This document shows, one piece after another, positions 1 to 6,691 of a stretch of 53,429 nucleotides of DNA (its first letter is position 1; each line of letters opens with the position of its first letter). This DNA is from Oscillospiraceae bacterium. GTDB lineage: Bacteria > Bacillota > Clostridia > Oscillospirales > Acutalibacteraceae. The translations under genes and the position numbers were made by a program. The notes beneath the pieces were generated by a model that was not told where the DNA came from, made no database searches, and was given only the letters and a program-made list of their open reading frames with translations. Location of the stretch: the NCBI GenBank assembly GCA_015066295.1, contig SVOR01000008.1, positions 1-53,429 on the forward strand. The letters run 5' to 3'.

Positions 1-5
1 AGCGG

Positions 6-45
6 AAATAAAAAAAGCGCATGGACTTGATTGATCCATGCGCTT
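6..45 (-). terminator. Rho-independent terminator downstream of ssrA
   Basis: A perfect 11-bp stem (15-25 with 35-45, 9-nt loop) is followed on the minus strand by a run of Ts (10-14). It has no T-run on the plus strand, so it works for leftward transcripts. It is the first convincing terminator downstream of the tmRNA gene. Confidence 0.75.
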
Positions 46-151
46 GACTGCGGATATTCGGTTGTGTGAGAGTTCAACTCATTTCAGAAAGGGAAAAGTA
101 TCTTTTTCACATCTACAAAATCGCTTGTTGTTTTTTCTGCCGTAGAAACGG

Positions 152-178
152 CGAAACCCCCGATAAAATCGGGGGTTT
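152..178. other. GC-rich hairpin between tmRNA and terminator
   Basis: An inverted repeat (GAAACCCCCGAT and its partner CGGGGGTTTC) with a short AT loop lies just past the tmRNA 3' end. A second small stem (183-188 with 198-203) sits between it and the tmRNA. Neither has a good T-run on the minus strand. They may be processing or 3'-protection structures of the ssrA transcript; that role is inference. Confidence 0.45.
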
Positions 179-209
179 CTTGGGCTACATCTTTTTTGTA
201 GCCTTTTGA

Positions 210-556
210 TGGTGGAGGCGAGGGGAGTCGAACCCCTGTCCAAAAATCTATTCCTAACGCTTTCTTCGGGTGGAGTTGCTTAAAAGAATTCCCAAAACTA
301 CAAATTAAGCAACAAATCGGTAGTTTTATTAGCCTTTAATGCGTGACGTACTACAAGGCACTCATACGTTCACGTTCACCGCTAAATGACACCCTTCCAC
401 CGCCGCGGTACTCAGTGGTCGGATGAGCCGCCTAATTAGGCAGCTAAAGCAACTGTATTTTTGTCAGTTATTTTTAAAGTTGTGAGTTTTAAAGCGGTCC
501 CACACCGCTACCCGCTTACATTAGTTCAAAACCCCTGTCGAAACCTTTACGCCCCC
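210..556 (-). ncRNA. ssrA: tmRNA (ssrA)
   Basis: Transfer-messenger RNA for trans-translation, which frees stalled ribosomes and tags the nascent peptide for proteolysis. The 5' end GGGGGCG (550-556 read leftward) pairs with CGCCUCC before an encoded CCA (210-212), forming the tRNA-like acceptor stem. A T-arm with GGUUCGACUCC precedes it. The mRNA-like part ends in codons for VALAA followed by UAA (stop at 436-438), the typical hydrophobic degradation tag ending. Reading back in frame, the tag is probably DKNTVALAA, with the resume codon GAC at 463-465; the exact resume codon is not certain. smpB lies immediately upstream on the same strand, the usual pairing of partner genes. Confidence 0.95.
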
Positions 557-595
557 GGATATTGAAGTAATAGGTAAGAAGTAAGAGGTAAGAAG

Positions 596-1054
596 TTAGC
601 GATTACCTTCTTTGATTGCACGCTGGATGTCGCGATTGGCAGATTTTTGCGCTTCAACGGCGCGCTTATCATAAAGCTTTTTACCCTTGCACACGCCAAG
701 CTGCACCTTAACGAGCGAGCCCTTAAAATAAAGCGACAAGGGGATAAGCGAAATGCCCTGTTGTTGCACAAGACCCAAAAGTCGCATAATCTCCTTTTTA
801 TGAAGCAATAATTTGCGATTCCTAGCAGGCGGCTTATTAAATATGTTGCCCTGCTCGTAAGGGCTTATGTGCATCTGCTTTACAATCATTTCACCGTCGT
901 CGACACTGCACCAGGCATCCTTAAGATTTACGCCACCGCGCCTTATCGACTTAATTTCGGTGCCCGAAAGAGCAATACCGGCTTCATACGATTCAAGCAC
1001 AAAGTAATCGTGAAATGCTTTTTTATTTGTTGCTATGGTTTTTGTGTTATCCAC
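596..1054 (-). CDS. smpB: SsrA-binding protein SmpB
   Basis: Small beta-barrel RNA-binding protein that delivers tmRNA to stalled ribosomes. The sequence shows the family's core: the [11 protein letters not shown] opening, the [10 protein letters not shown] loop, the YEQGN motif, and a basic C-terminal tail beginning KKLYDKR that occupies the empty mRNA channel. A longer frame opens at GTG 1063, but its ribosome site would abut the start. The GTG at 1052-1054 lies 8 nt after a GGGAG and gives 152 residues, the normal length, so I prefer it. The gene ends 40 bp before the tmRNA 5' end, and the two are probably co-transcribed from the promoter at 1088-1116. Confidence 0.95.
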   Translation of the reverse strand: MDNTKTIATNKKAFHDYFVLESYEAGIALSGTEIKSIRRGGVNLKDAWCSVDDGEMIVKQMHISPYEQGNIFNKPPARNRKLLLHKKEIMRLLGLVQQQGISLIPLSLYFKGSLVKVQLGVCKGKKLYDKRAVEAQKSANRDIQRAIKEGNR

Positions 1055-1087
1055 CGATATCACTCCCTTCTTTTATTATGGGTAGTT

Positions 1088-1116
1088 AGTATAACATAAA
1101 TTCCCCTTGCGGTCAA
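1088..1116 (-). promoter_or_regulatory. smpB-ssrA sigma-A promoter
   Basis: On the minus strand TTGACC (1111-1116) and TATACT (1088-1093) are separated by exactly 17 nt, placing initiation just upstream of the smpB ribosome site. The -35 box lies inside a 10-bp inverted repeat (1099-1108 with 1115-1124) after the amidase stop codon, so the weak amidase terminator hairpin and the smpB promoter share the same DNA. Confidence 0.75.
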
Positions 1117-1129
1117 GGGGAATTATGTT

Positions 1130-3121
1130 TTACTGAATAGACTTAAAGTAATCTAAAGCACCTGCAACAATTGCGTCGGCCTTTTTATCGGTTACAGCAT
1201 CACTTATAATTCCTTCATAGTCGGCGGCATTGCTCATAAATCCGTTCTCGGTAAGCACTATGGGGCAGCAGGTGGCTCGCGCCACGTAGTAATAATGTGA
1301 TTCGAGCGCCCACATTTTCTTATATATGTTGGCCGAAGCCGTTTGCTGCCAAACATAGTTGGCGGCGCTATACGAAAATGGTGTATAATATGCCCCCAAA
1401 AAGCCGTTTGGCGATGCGCTGGTGCTTTTATCGTGGTGAATTGCAATACAAATATTGGCGTTTGCCGCAATTAGCTTTTCAATGCGGTCGGGGGGATTTA
1501 TGGTGGTGCTGTCATTTGTCCTGTTCATTATAACGGTAGCATTTTTAGCTTCAAGCCGTTCCTTCACCTTTTTAGCCAAGACAAGATTTATCTTTCGTTC
1601 CTGCAACGAGCCTGCCGTAGCACCAACGTCGCTTCCGCCGTGACCGACGTCAAGGTATACCGTAATGCCATTAAGAGAATCGGTGTTTTCCATTTTGGCG
1701 GGGTTTAGGAATTTGAAAACGAGGTTGTCTTTACTGTCATAATAACAGTCCCAGCCGTAAAATCCACCCGTTTTCTTTAGTTTTAATCTAAGAGTTGTGT
1801 CGTATTTATTCTTTATTATTTCTGCACTCTTAAAAATTGGGTGGTCATCGGGGATGGTGATTTCGCCCTCGAAAACCGTGGCATAGCAGAAGGTAATATC
1901 CACGTATGAGAAGGTAACTGCGGATATCGAGTAGGCAAAGCGTCCTTTTTTGTAGGACTGATTTTTAAGCTCGAAATAAAACGGTGCCTTCCAATCACTG
2001 TCGAGTGTCAGTGTGGTATATTTACCGTTATTATCAAACGAAACAACCGATAATTCATTATGGTCGGGCAGGGTGCCTACCGACGTTTTGGCAACTGTTT
2101 GCTCATAACTCTTGCCTAAATAGGTCTTGGTATAAATACGACGGCCACAGCGCAATTTATAGTATTCCTTGCCCTGATAGGTTACGGTACCCTCGGCACA
2201 GTAGTCCTGAGTTCCTTCGGGCAGATAGCAGTTATAGGGACGGGAGTCATCATCAATAACCTTGCCGCTAAAGGTCTCGGCTCTGTTTGCCACAACCGTT
2301 GCAATAAGTCCCGAGCCTACGTTTATGTAGTCGCCGCCTGTGGGCGTAACCGATGGGTCATCATTATTTATAATGGAGCTTTTTTTAACCGTTATGGTTC
2401 CCGAGTATTTTTTCTCGGTGACACCGTTGCAGGTCGCCTTAAAGGTGATTTTGCCGAGGCTTAACTGCGATTTATTATTCGAGGGAAGGGTAAAGGTGGC
2501 GGTATAATTAACAAAGGTGCTGTCAACCTCGGCACCGCCGTCCTCGTCATCCTTAACGGTTGCTTTTTTGCAGCTCACCGTCTTGCCGTTAAAGGTTGCC
2601 GACACAAGACTGCCGTTTCGCGCCATAACGTTTACCGAAACAACCGAGCCGCTGTTATAGGTCTTATTACCTGAGGGCGAATAAGATTTAATAACAACAT
2701 ATTTATAGTTTATGGTCTTGGTTACCGTTTTGCCCTTATGCTCAAATTTAAATGTATTTTTGCCAACCTTTAATTCCTTTACAACGTTAAAACTGCCATC
2801 GGAATTTCGTTTTACAACCTCACCGTTAATTTTAAGTTCACTCGCGGGGTCTGAAGTGCCGCTTAAGGTATAGGTAGGGTTGGTGGTTGTAATACCGTCT
2901 TTATTTGGCGCCGTTATTTGTAGGTTGATTTCGGGTGGAGTCGATGACTCGGGCTCGCTCGAAGGGATTGACGATACAATGGTATCTATAATAGAGGATG
3001 AGCCCTGCTTGTCATCATCGTTGTTTTTTGGATTTGTAAATACAAACAGAAAGATAACTACCGCTATTAAAACAAGACAAACGGCGGCGGTTATTATATT
3101 TTTTTTGTTAAATAAACGCAT
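1130..3121 (-). CDS. Membrane-anchored N-acetylmuramoyl-L-alanine amidase
   Basis: Cell-wall hydrolase that cuts the bond between N-acetylmuramic acid and the stem-peptide L-alanine. Residues about 8-30 form one hydrophobic segment after a basic start, an uncleaved anchor or signal. An S/P/N-rich linker and Ig-like beta domains (about 60-250) follow, then a Thr/Lys-rich middle region. The last 175 residues are an Amidase_3 domain with the zinc His in LDVGHGG, the Glu in LQERKIN, a second His in AIHHDKS and the catalytic Glu in LTENGF. All expected metal and catalytic positions are visible. The ATG follows GAGGTG by 6 nt. The N-terminal domains probably bind wall polymer or serve as stalks; that is inference. 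Confidence 0.88.
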   Translation of the reverse strand: MRLFNKKNIITAAVCLVLIAVVIFLFVFTNPKNNDDDKQGSSSIIDTIVSSIPSSEPESSTPPEINLQITAPNKDGITTTNPTYTLSGTSDPASELKINGEVVKRNSDGSFNVVKELKVGKNTFKFEHKGKTVTKTINYKYVVIKSYSPSGNKTYNSGSVVSVNVMARNGSLVSATFNGKTVSCKKATVKDDEDGGAEVDSTFVNYTATFTLPSNNKSQLSLGKITFKATCNGVTEKKYSGTITVKKSSIINNDDPSVTPTGGDYINVGSGLIATVVANRAETFSGKVIDDDSRPYNCYLPEGTQDYCAEGTVTYQGKEYYKLRCGRRIYTKTYLGKSYEQTVAKTSVGTLPDHNELSVVSFDNNGKYTTLTLDSDWKAPFYFELKNQSYKKGRFAYSISAVTFSYVDITFCYATVFEGEITIPDDHPIFKSAEIIKNKYDTTLRLKLKKTGGFYGWDCYYDSKDNLVFKFLNPAKMENTDSLNGITVYLDVGHGGSDVGATAGSLQERKINLVLAKKVKERLEAKNATVIMNRTNDSTTINPPDRIEKLIAANANICIAIHHDKSTSASPNGFLGAYYTPFSYSAANYVWQQTASANIYKKMWALESHYYYVARATCCPIVLTENGFMSNAADYEGIISDAVTDKKADAIVAGALDYFKSIQ

Positions 3122-3149
3122 AAAAGCACCTCATATATAATATACATTT

Positions 3150-3178
3150 ATGTTACCACAACAAATTGAATTTGTCAA
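3150..3178 (-). promoter_or_regulatory. Candidate promoter for the amidase gene
   Basis: On the minus strand a consensus TTGACA (3173-3178) lies 17 nt from TAACAT (3150-3155), about 30 bp before the amidase start. The -10 box is poor, so confidence is moderate. Confidence 0.45.
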
Positions 3179-3200
3179 AAGCAAAAATATGCACAAATTA

Positions 3201-3268
3201 ACGCATAAAAATTACAAATTAGGATATATTTTGCATAAAAACTCAAAAAATAAAGAATTTTTATGCAA
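3201..3268. promoter_or_regulatory. Repeated TTGCATAAAAA boxes, candidate operator
   Basis: A perfect 11-bp inverted repeat, TTGCATAAAAA (3231-3241) and TTTTTATGCAA (3258-3268), sits just upstream of the -35 box of the ABC importer promoter. A further GCATAAAAA copy lies at 3203-3211, and the promoter itself starts in a partial copy (TTGCATTTTTATG). Clustered AT-rich dyads upstream of an amino-acid transporter resemble operator arrays of amino-acid-responsive regulators such as ArgR, but the cognate protein cannot be named from this window. Confidence 0.5.
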
Positions 3269-3273
3269 AACAC

Positions 3274-3302
3274 TTGCATTTTTATGAAAGGTGTGTTATA
3301 GT
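3274..3302 (+). promoter_or_regulatory. Promoter of the ABC importer operon
   Basis: TTGCAT (3274-3279) and TATAGT (3297-3302) with a 17-nt spacer, about 37 bp before the binding-protein start codon. Confidence 0.75.
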
Positions 3303-3338
3303 ATATGCACAACATTTTTTCTTGAGGAGGAAAAAACA

Positions 3339-4187
3339 ATGAAAAAGATTTTAGCTTTAACATTAGCACTTTTAATGGTAGTTGCTTGCTTTGCCGGTTG
3401 TGGCAATAAGCCTGCAGCAGCAAAGGTAAAGATTATTGACATCAATCTTACCGAGGAAGATTACGCATTCGGTGTTGACAAAAATCAGCCTGAGCTTCTC
3501 GCAAAGGTAAACGAGTTTGTTGACAAGATTAAGAAGGATGGCACATTCGACACAATTTGCGACAAGTACTTTGGTGATGGCGAGCCCACAGCAGTAGTTT
3601 CTGCTAAAGAGGATGCTTCAAAAGAGCAGCTCGTTGTTGCAACAAACGCACAGTTTGCTCCCTTCGAGTACAAAGAGGGCGACAGCTACTACGGTATCGA
3701 TATGGAAATTGCAAAGCTTTTAGCCGACTATCTTGGTCAGGAGCTTGTAATTAAGGATATGGAATTCGATGCTGTTTGCTTAACCGTTGGTCAGCACAAG
3801 TGTGACATCGCTATGGCAGGTCTTACCGTTAATCCTGAGAGAGAAGAGTACGTTACATTCTCAACCTCTTACTACAAGGCTAACCAGAAGCTTATCGTTA
3901 AGGGTGACGACACAACCTTCGATGCTTGCAAGACAACAGACGACGTTGTTGCTATTTTAAAGACCTTCGATAAGTCAACCAAAATCGGTTACCAAAACGG
4001 TACAACAGGCGGCCTTTATGTAGAGGGCGACGCTGATTGGGGATTTGACGGCTACAACGTAGAGGGCAAGGGCTACGGTTCAGGCTCACTCGCTGTTCAG
4101 GACCTTATCAATGGTAACATCAAATACGTTATCATCGACTCTGACCCCGCTAAGTTTATTGTTGACGCTATAAACGAAGTTGCATAA
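3339..4187 (+). CDS. ABC transporter substrate-binding lipoprotein, circularly permuted family-3 type
   Basis: Extracellular receptor of a polar amino-acid importer. The ATG at 3339 follows GAGGAGG and gives a 282-residue lipoprotein with lipobox FAGC (Cys about 21). The main fold starts near residue 80 (QLVVATNAQFAPFEY, then YYGIDMEIAKLLADYLGQ and CDIAMAGLTV), normally the N-terminus of family-3 binding proteins. The piece that normally ends these proteins (LTEEDYAFGV through DTICDKYFGDG) instead lies at residues about 30-75, and the protein stops just after the YVIIDSDPAKF strand. The order of segments is therefore permuted while none appears missing. The ligand is probably a polar amino acid but cannot be fixed from sequence. 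A hairpin after the gene probably keeps downstream expression lower. Confidence 0.9.
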   Translation: MKKILALTLALLMVVACFAGCGNKPAAAKVKIIDINLTEEDYAFGVDKNQPELLAKVNEFVDKIKKDGTFDTICDKYFGDGEPTAVVSAKEDASKEQLVVATNAQFAPFEYKEGDSYYGIDMEIAKLLADYLGQELVIKDMEFDAVCLTVGQHKCDIAMAGLTVNPEREEYVTFSTSYYKANQKLIVKGDDTTFDACKTTDDVVAILKTFDKSTKIGYQNGTTGGLYVEGDADWGFDGYNVEGKGYGSGSLAVQDLINGNIKYVIIDSDPAKFIVDAINEVA

Positions 4188-4210
4188 TTTAAAGTAAATT
4201 ATATTTTTAG

Positions 4211-4248
4211 CAATAACCTCGCCGTAAGGCGAGGCTATTGTGTCTTTT
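4211..4248 (+). terminator. Intra-operon terminator/attenuator after the binding-protein gene
   Basis: CCTCGCC (4217-4223) pairs with GGCGAGG (4228-4234) around a GTAA loop, extended by CAATA/TATTG, and is followed by TGTCTTTT. It lies between the receptor and permease genes, where partial termination commonly produces excess receptor over membrane components. Confidence 0.65.
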
Positions 4249-4261
4249 AAGGAAAAAAGTT

Positions 4262-4972
4262 ATGGGTAATTTTGGTTTAAAAATTGAACGCTTTATTGAG
4301 GTTTTTATCGATAAGGGCGGCTATAAAGAGGTTTTAACAGGTCTTCAAAACACCCTGCAAATTGCTGTTTTAGGTCTTATTATCGGTATCGTTATCGGTA
4401 CGCTTATTGCGGTTGTAAGGGTGCTGCCTAAATATAAATTATTGCCGAGAATTTTAAACGGTATATGTACCTTCTACGTTGCCTTTTTCAGAGGCACACC
4501 TATGGTTGTGCAGCTGCTTTTATCATATTATGTTGCGCTACCGCTAATGGGTATAAATCTGCCGTCGGTAACGGTTGCAACTGCGGTATTTGGACTTAAC
4601 TCAGGTGCATACATATCGGAAATTATGCGTGGCGGTATTCTTTCGGTTGACCCCGGTCAAATGGAGGGCGGCAGAGCAATGGGTCTGCCTTTCTCAAAAA
4701 CAATGTTGTCAATAGTAATTCCGCAGGCCATTAAAAACATATTGCCAACACTCGGTAACGAGTTTATAACCCTCATTAAAGAGACCTCGGTTGTAAGCTT
4801 TGTAGGTGCGCTTGACCTATACGTTGCCTTTAACCGTATCGGTTCAAACAGTTATGAATTTATGGTACCGTATCTTGTTATGGCACTCATTTACATCGTG
4901 CTTGTACTTATTATAAGCGGTCTTGTAAAGCTAATGGAAAGGAGTCTAAGAAAAAGTGATTCAGGTCGTTAA
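4262..4972 (+). CDS. Amino-acid ABC transporter permease
   Basis: Membrane subunit of the importer, HisM/GlnP-type. The ATG at 4262 follows AAGGA by about 9 nt and gives 236 residues, the usual size; an upstream in-frame start has no ribosome site. The amphipathic start leads to [16 protein letters not shown] and about five hydrophobic segments. [10 protein letters not shown] is the classic polar amino-acid permease signature, and the EMEGGRAMG-like coupling helix appears here as [14 protein letters not shown], followed by the [12 protein letters not shown] loop that docks on the ATPase. The 3' end overlaps the ATPase gene by 17 nt, so translation is probably coupled. Confidence 0.93.
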   Translation: MGNFGLKIERFIEVFIDKGGYKEVLTGLQNTLQIAVLGLIIGIVIGTLIAVVRVLPKYKLLPRILNGICTFYVAFFRGTPMVVQLLLSYYVALPLMGINLPSVTVATAVFGLNSGAYISEIMRGGILSVDPGQMEGGRAMGLPFSKTMLSIVIPQAIKNILPTLGNEFITLIKETSVVSFVGALDLYVAFNRIGSNSYEFMVPYLVMALIYIVLVLIISGLVKLMERSLRKSDSGR

Positions 4973-5738
4973 TCTTAAAAAATCATTTGGCTCCCTCGAG
5001 GTGCTTAAGGGCATAAATATTGATATTAAAAAGGGCGAGAAGGTCGTTGTTATCGGCGCATCAGGCTCGGGTAAATCCACCTTCCTTCGTTGCCTTAACT
5101 GTATGGAGGACCCAACCTCGGGCAACATTATTTTTAATGGTGTAGATATTGCCGATATGAAGGTTGACATCAACATCCATCGTCAAAAAATGGGTATGGT
5201 GTTTCAGCATTTTAATCTTTTTAACAATAAAACCGTTATTCAAAATATTATGTTAGCGCCCATATACGTTGAGAAAAAGCGTATGCGCAAGCTCAAAAGA
5301 AAAAATCCCGACGGTGAGGTTATAAAGACAAGCAAGCAAATTAAAGAGGAAGCCTACCAAAAGGCAATGGAATTGTTAGAGCGAATAGGACTCCAGGAAA
5401 AGGCCGATTCCTACCCGTCACAGCTGTCGGGCGGTCAAAAGCAGCGTGTTGCCATTGTTAGAGCATTAGCTATGAATCCCGACGTAATCCTTTTTGATGA
5501 GCCGACAAGCGCGCTTGACCCCGAAATGGTTGGCGAGGTTTTGGAGCTTATGAAGGAGCTTGCAAATTCGGGTATGACCATGGTTGTTGTTACTCACGAA
5601 ATGGGCTTCGCACGTGAGGTTGCCGATAGGGTAATCTTTGTTGACGAGGGTGTTATCGCCGAGGAGGCACCACCCGAGGAGTTCTTTAACAACCCCAAAA
5701 GCCCAAGACTTAAAGAATTTTTATCAAAGGTATTATAA
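4956..5738 (+). CDS. Amino-acid ABC transporter ATP-binding protein
   Basis: Cytoplasmic ATPase powering the importer encoded just upstream. Visible motifs are Walker A GASGSGKS (residues about 34-41), the Q-loop in MVFQHFNLF, the ABC signature LSGGQKQR, Walker [14 protein letters not shown] and the switch His in [10 protein letters not shown]. Compared with typical GlnQ/HisP there is a basic insertion of about 25 residues after the Q-loop (around [15 protein letters not shown]), which is seen in Clostridial relatives. The GTG start has an AAAGGAG ribosome site 11 nt upstream. The 260-residue length is normal. Confidence 0.95.
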   Translation: MIQVVNLKKSFGSLEVLKGINIDIKKGEKVVVIGASGSGKSTFLRCLNCMEDPTSGNIIFNGVDIADMKVDINIHRQKMGMVFQHFNLFNNKTVIQNIMLAPIYVEKKRMRKLKRKNPDGEVIKTSKQIKEEAYQKAMELLERIGLQEKADSYPSQLSGGQKQRVAIVRALAMNPDVILFDEPTSALDPEMVGEVLELMKELANSGMTMVVVTHEMGFAREVADRVIFVDEGVIAEEAPPEEFFNNPKSPRLKEFLSKVL

Positions 5739-5743
5739 AAAAC

Positions 5744-5775
5744 GCCCCAACGGAGCTTCCGTTGGGGCATTCTTT
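5744..5775 (+). terminator. Terminator of the ABC importer operon
   Basis: A perfect 11-bp GC-rich stem (5744-5754 with 5758-5768, 3-nt loop) followed by ATTCTTT. It sits 5 bp after the ATPase stop. A-rich sequence on the other side could let it also stop leftward transcripts. Confidence 0.85.
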
Positions 5776-5777
5776 AA

Positions 5778-5873
5778 TTAGTCGTTTTTCTTGTTCTGGT
5801 TATTTTTATTCTGGTTATTCTTGTTTTGGTCGTTCTTATTCTGATTATTGTTTTTGTTCTGATTGTTATCCAC
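5778..5873 (-). CDS. Small Asn/Gln/Lys-repeat peptide, 31 residues
   Basis: A 31-codon ORF starting at GTG 5873, preceded by a near-perfect GGAGGTGA ribosome site 5 nt away. The peptide has 16 Asn, 6 Lys, 5 Gln and 3 Asp and is essentially a QNKNN repeat with Gln at residues 5, 11, 16, 21 and 26. I do not assign a function; short QN/K-rich ORFs occur in related Clostridia from my general knowledge, and such a peptide would be disordered and hydrophilic. The ribosome site is part of the right arm of the tatD terminator hairpin (5881-5920), so translation from read-through transcripts should be blocked by RNA folding. No own promoter was recognised. Confidence 0.55.
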   Translation of the reverse strand: MDNNQNKNNNQNKNDQNKNNQNKNNQNKKND

Positions 5874-5920
5874 AAAAATCACCTCCGATTTCGCTATTAT
5901 TGTTTGTCGAAATCGGAGGT
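5874..5920 (-). terminator. tatD terminator that also contains the ribosome site of the 31-residue ORF
   Basis: A perfect 13-bp stem (5881-5893 with 5908-5920) lies 9 bp after the tatD stop and is followed on the minus strand by GATTTTT. The downstream arm contains GGAGGT of the small ORF's ribosome site, so the same hairpin can act as terminator and as translational shield. Confidence 0.75.
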
Positions 5921-5929
5921 TTATTCGTT

Positions 5930-6691
5930 TTAAATATTAAACAGTTTTTTTGTGTTTTCGGTCGTCTGCAAAAGCACCTGCTCGTAGTCAACGTTTTTAA
6001 TTTCGGCAATTTTTTTCGCCACAAATTCAATATAGTCCGAGCGATTTAGCTTGCCGCGAAACGGCTCCGGTGCCAAATACGGCGCATCGGTTTCAAGCAA
6101 AATGCGCTCTAACGGAATTTCTTTTATAACCTCAACAATTTTTTTGGAATTTTTAAAGGTTACAACACCGCCAACGCCAATATAAAGCCCTAGTCCCACA
6201 ACCTCTTTTGCCATCTCTACACTACCCGAAAAGCAGTGCAAGACGCCCTTAGGTTTATGCTTTTTAATAAGCTGTAGGGTGTCGGCGTGTGCCTCGCGGT
6301 CATGTATAATTACGGGAAGTGAATGTGCGGCGGCAAACTGTAGCTGTCTTTCAAACATTTCAATTTGGTTTTCCTTAAAGGTAGTATCCCAATAGTAATC
6401 AAGCCCTATTTCGCCAATAGCAACAACTTTGTTTTCCTTTATTAGCTTTAGCATCTGCCTTTCATCAAAGCAGGTGCCGTTATCAACCGATTCGGGATGA
6501 TAGCCGACAGCCGCATAAACAAAATCGTATTTTTTAGCAAGTGAAATTGCAAAGAGGGAAGTATCAATATCGGTGCCGCAATTTATAATGCCGCAAACGT
6601 TGTTTTTTTGCATTTGGCCGAGAATTTCATCACGGCATTCATCAAATCGCGCATCATCGTAATGCGCGTGAGAATCAAAAATCATCCCCAT
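5930..6691 (-). CDS. tatD: TatD-family metal-dependent DNase
   Basis: Cytoplasmic amidohydrolase-fold nuclease implicated in 3'-5' DNA trimming and repair. It shows the metal-binding FDSHAHYDD near the start, GEIGLDYYWD with the catalytic Glu, PVIIHDREAHAD, LHCFSGS and the terminal LLETDAPYLAPEPFRGK. The 253-residue length fits the family. The start overlaps the metG stop by one base (TAATG), so the two genes are translationally coupled, a common metG-tatD order in Firmicutes. A second ATG two codons in (MIFDSHAH) is an equally possible start. Confidence 0.93.
   Translation of the reverse strand: MGMIFDSHAHYDDARFDECRDEILGQMQKNNVCGIINCGTDIDTSLFAISLAKKYDFVYAAVGYHPESVDNGTCFDERQMLKLIKENKVVAIGEIGLDYYWDTTFKENQIEMFERQLQFAAAHSLPVIIHDREAHADTLQLIKKHKPKGVLHCFSGSVEMAKEVVGLGLYIGVGGVVTFKNSKKIVEVIKEIPLERILLETDAPYLAPEPFRGKLNRSDYIEFVAKKIAEIKNVDYEQVLLQTTENTKKLFNI

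Noticed and set aside
547-771. 74-residue minus-strand ORF overlapping the tmRNA 5' end and smpB
   Set aside because: It reads smpB in another frame, has no ribosome site, and overlaps a well-supported tmRNA and CDS.
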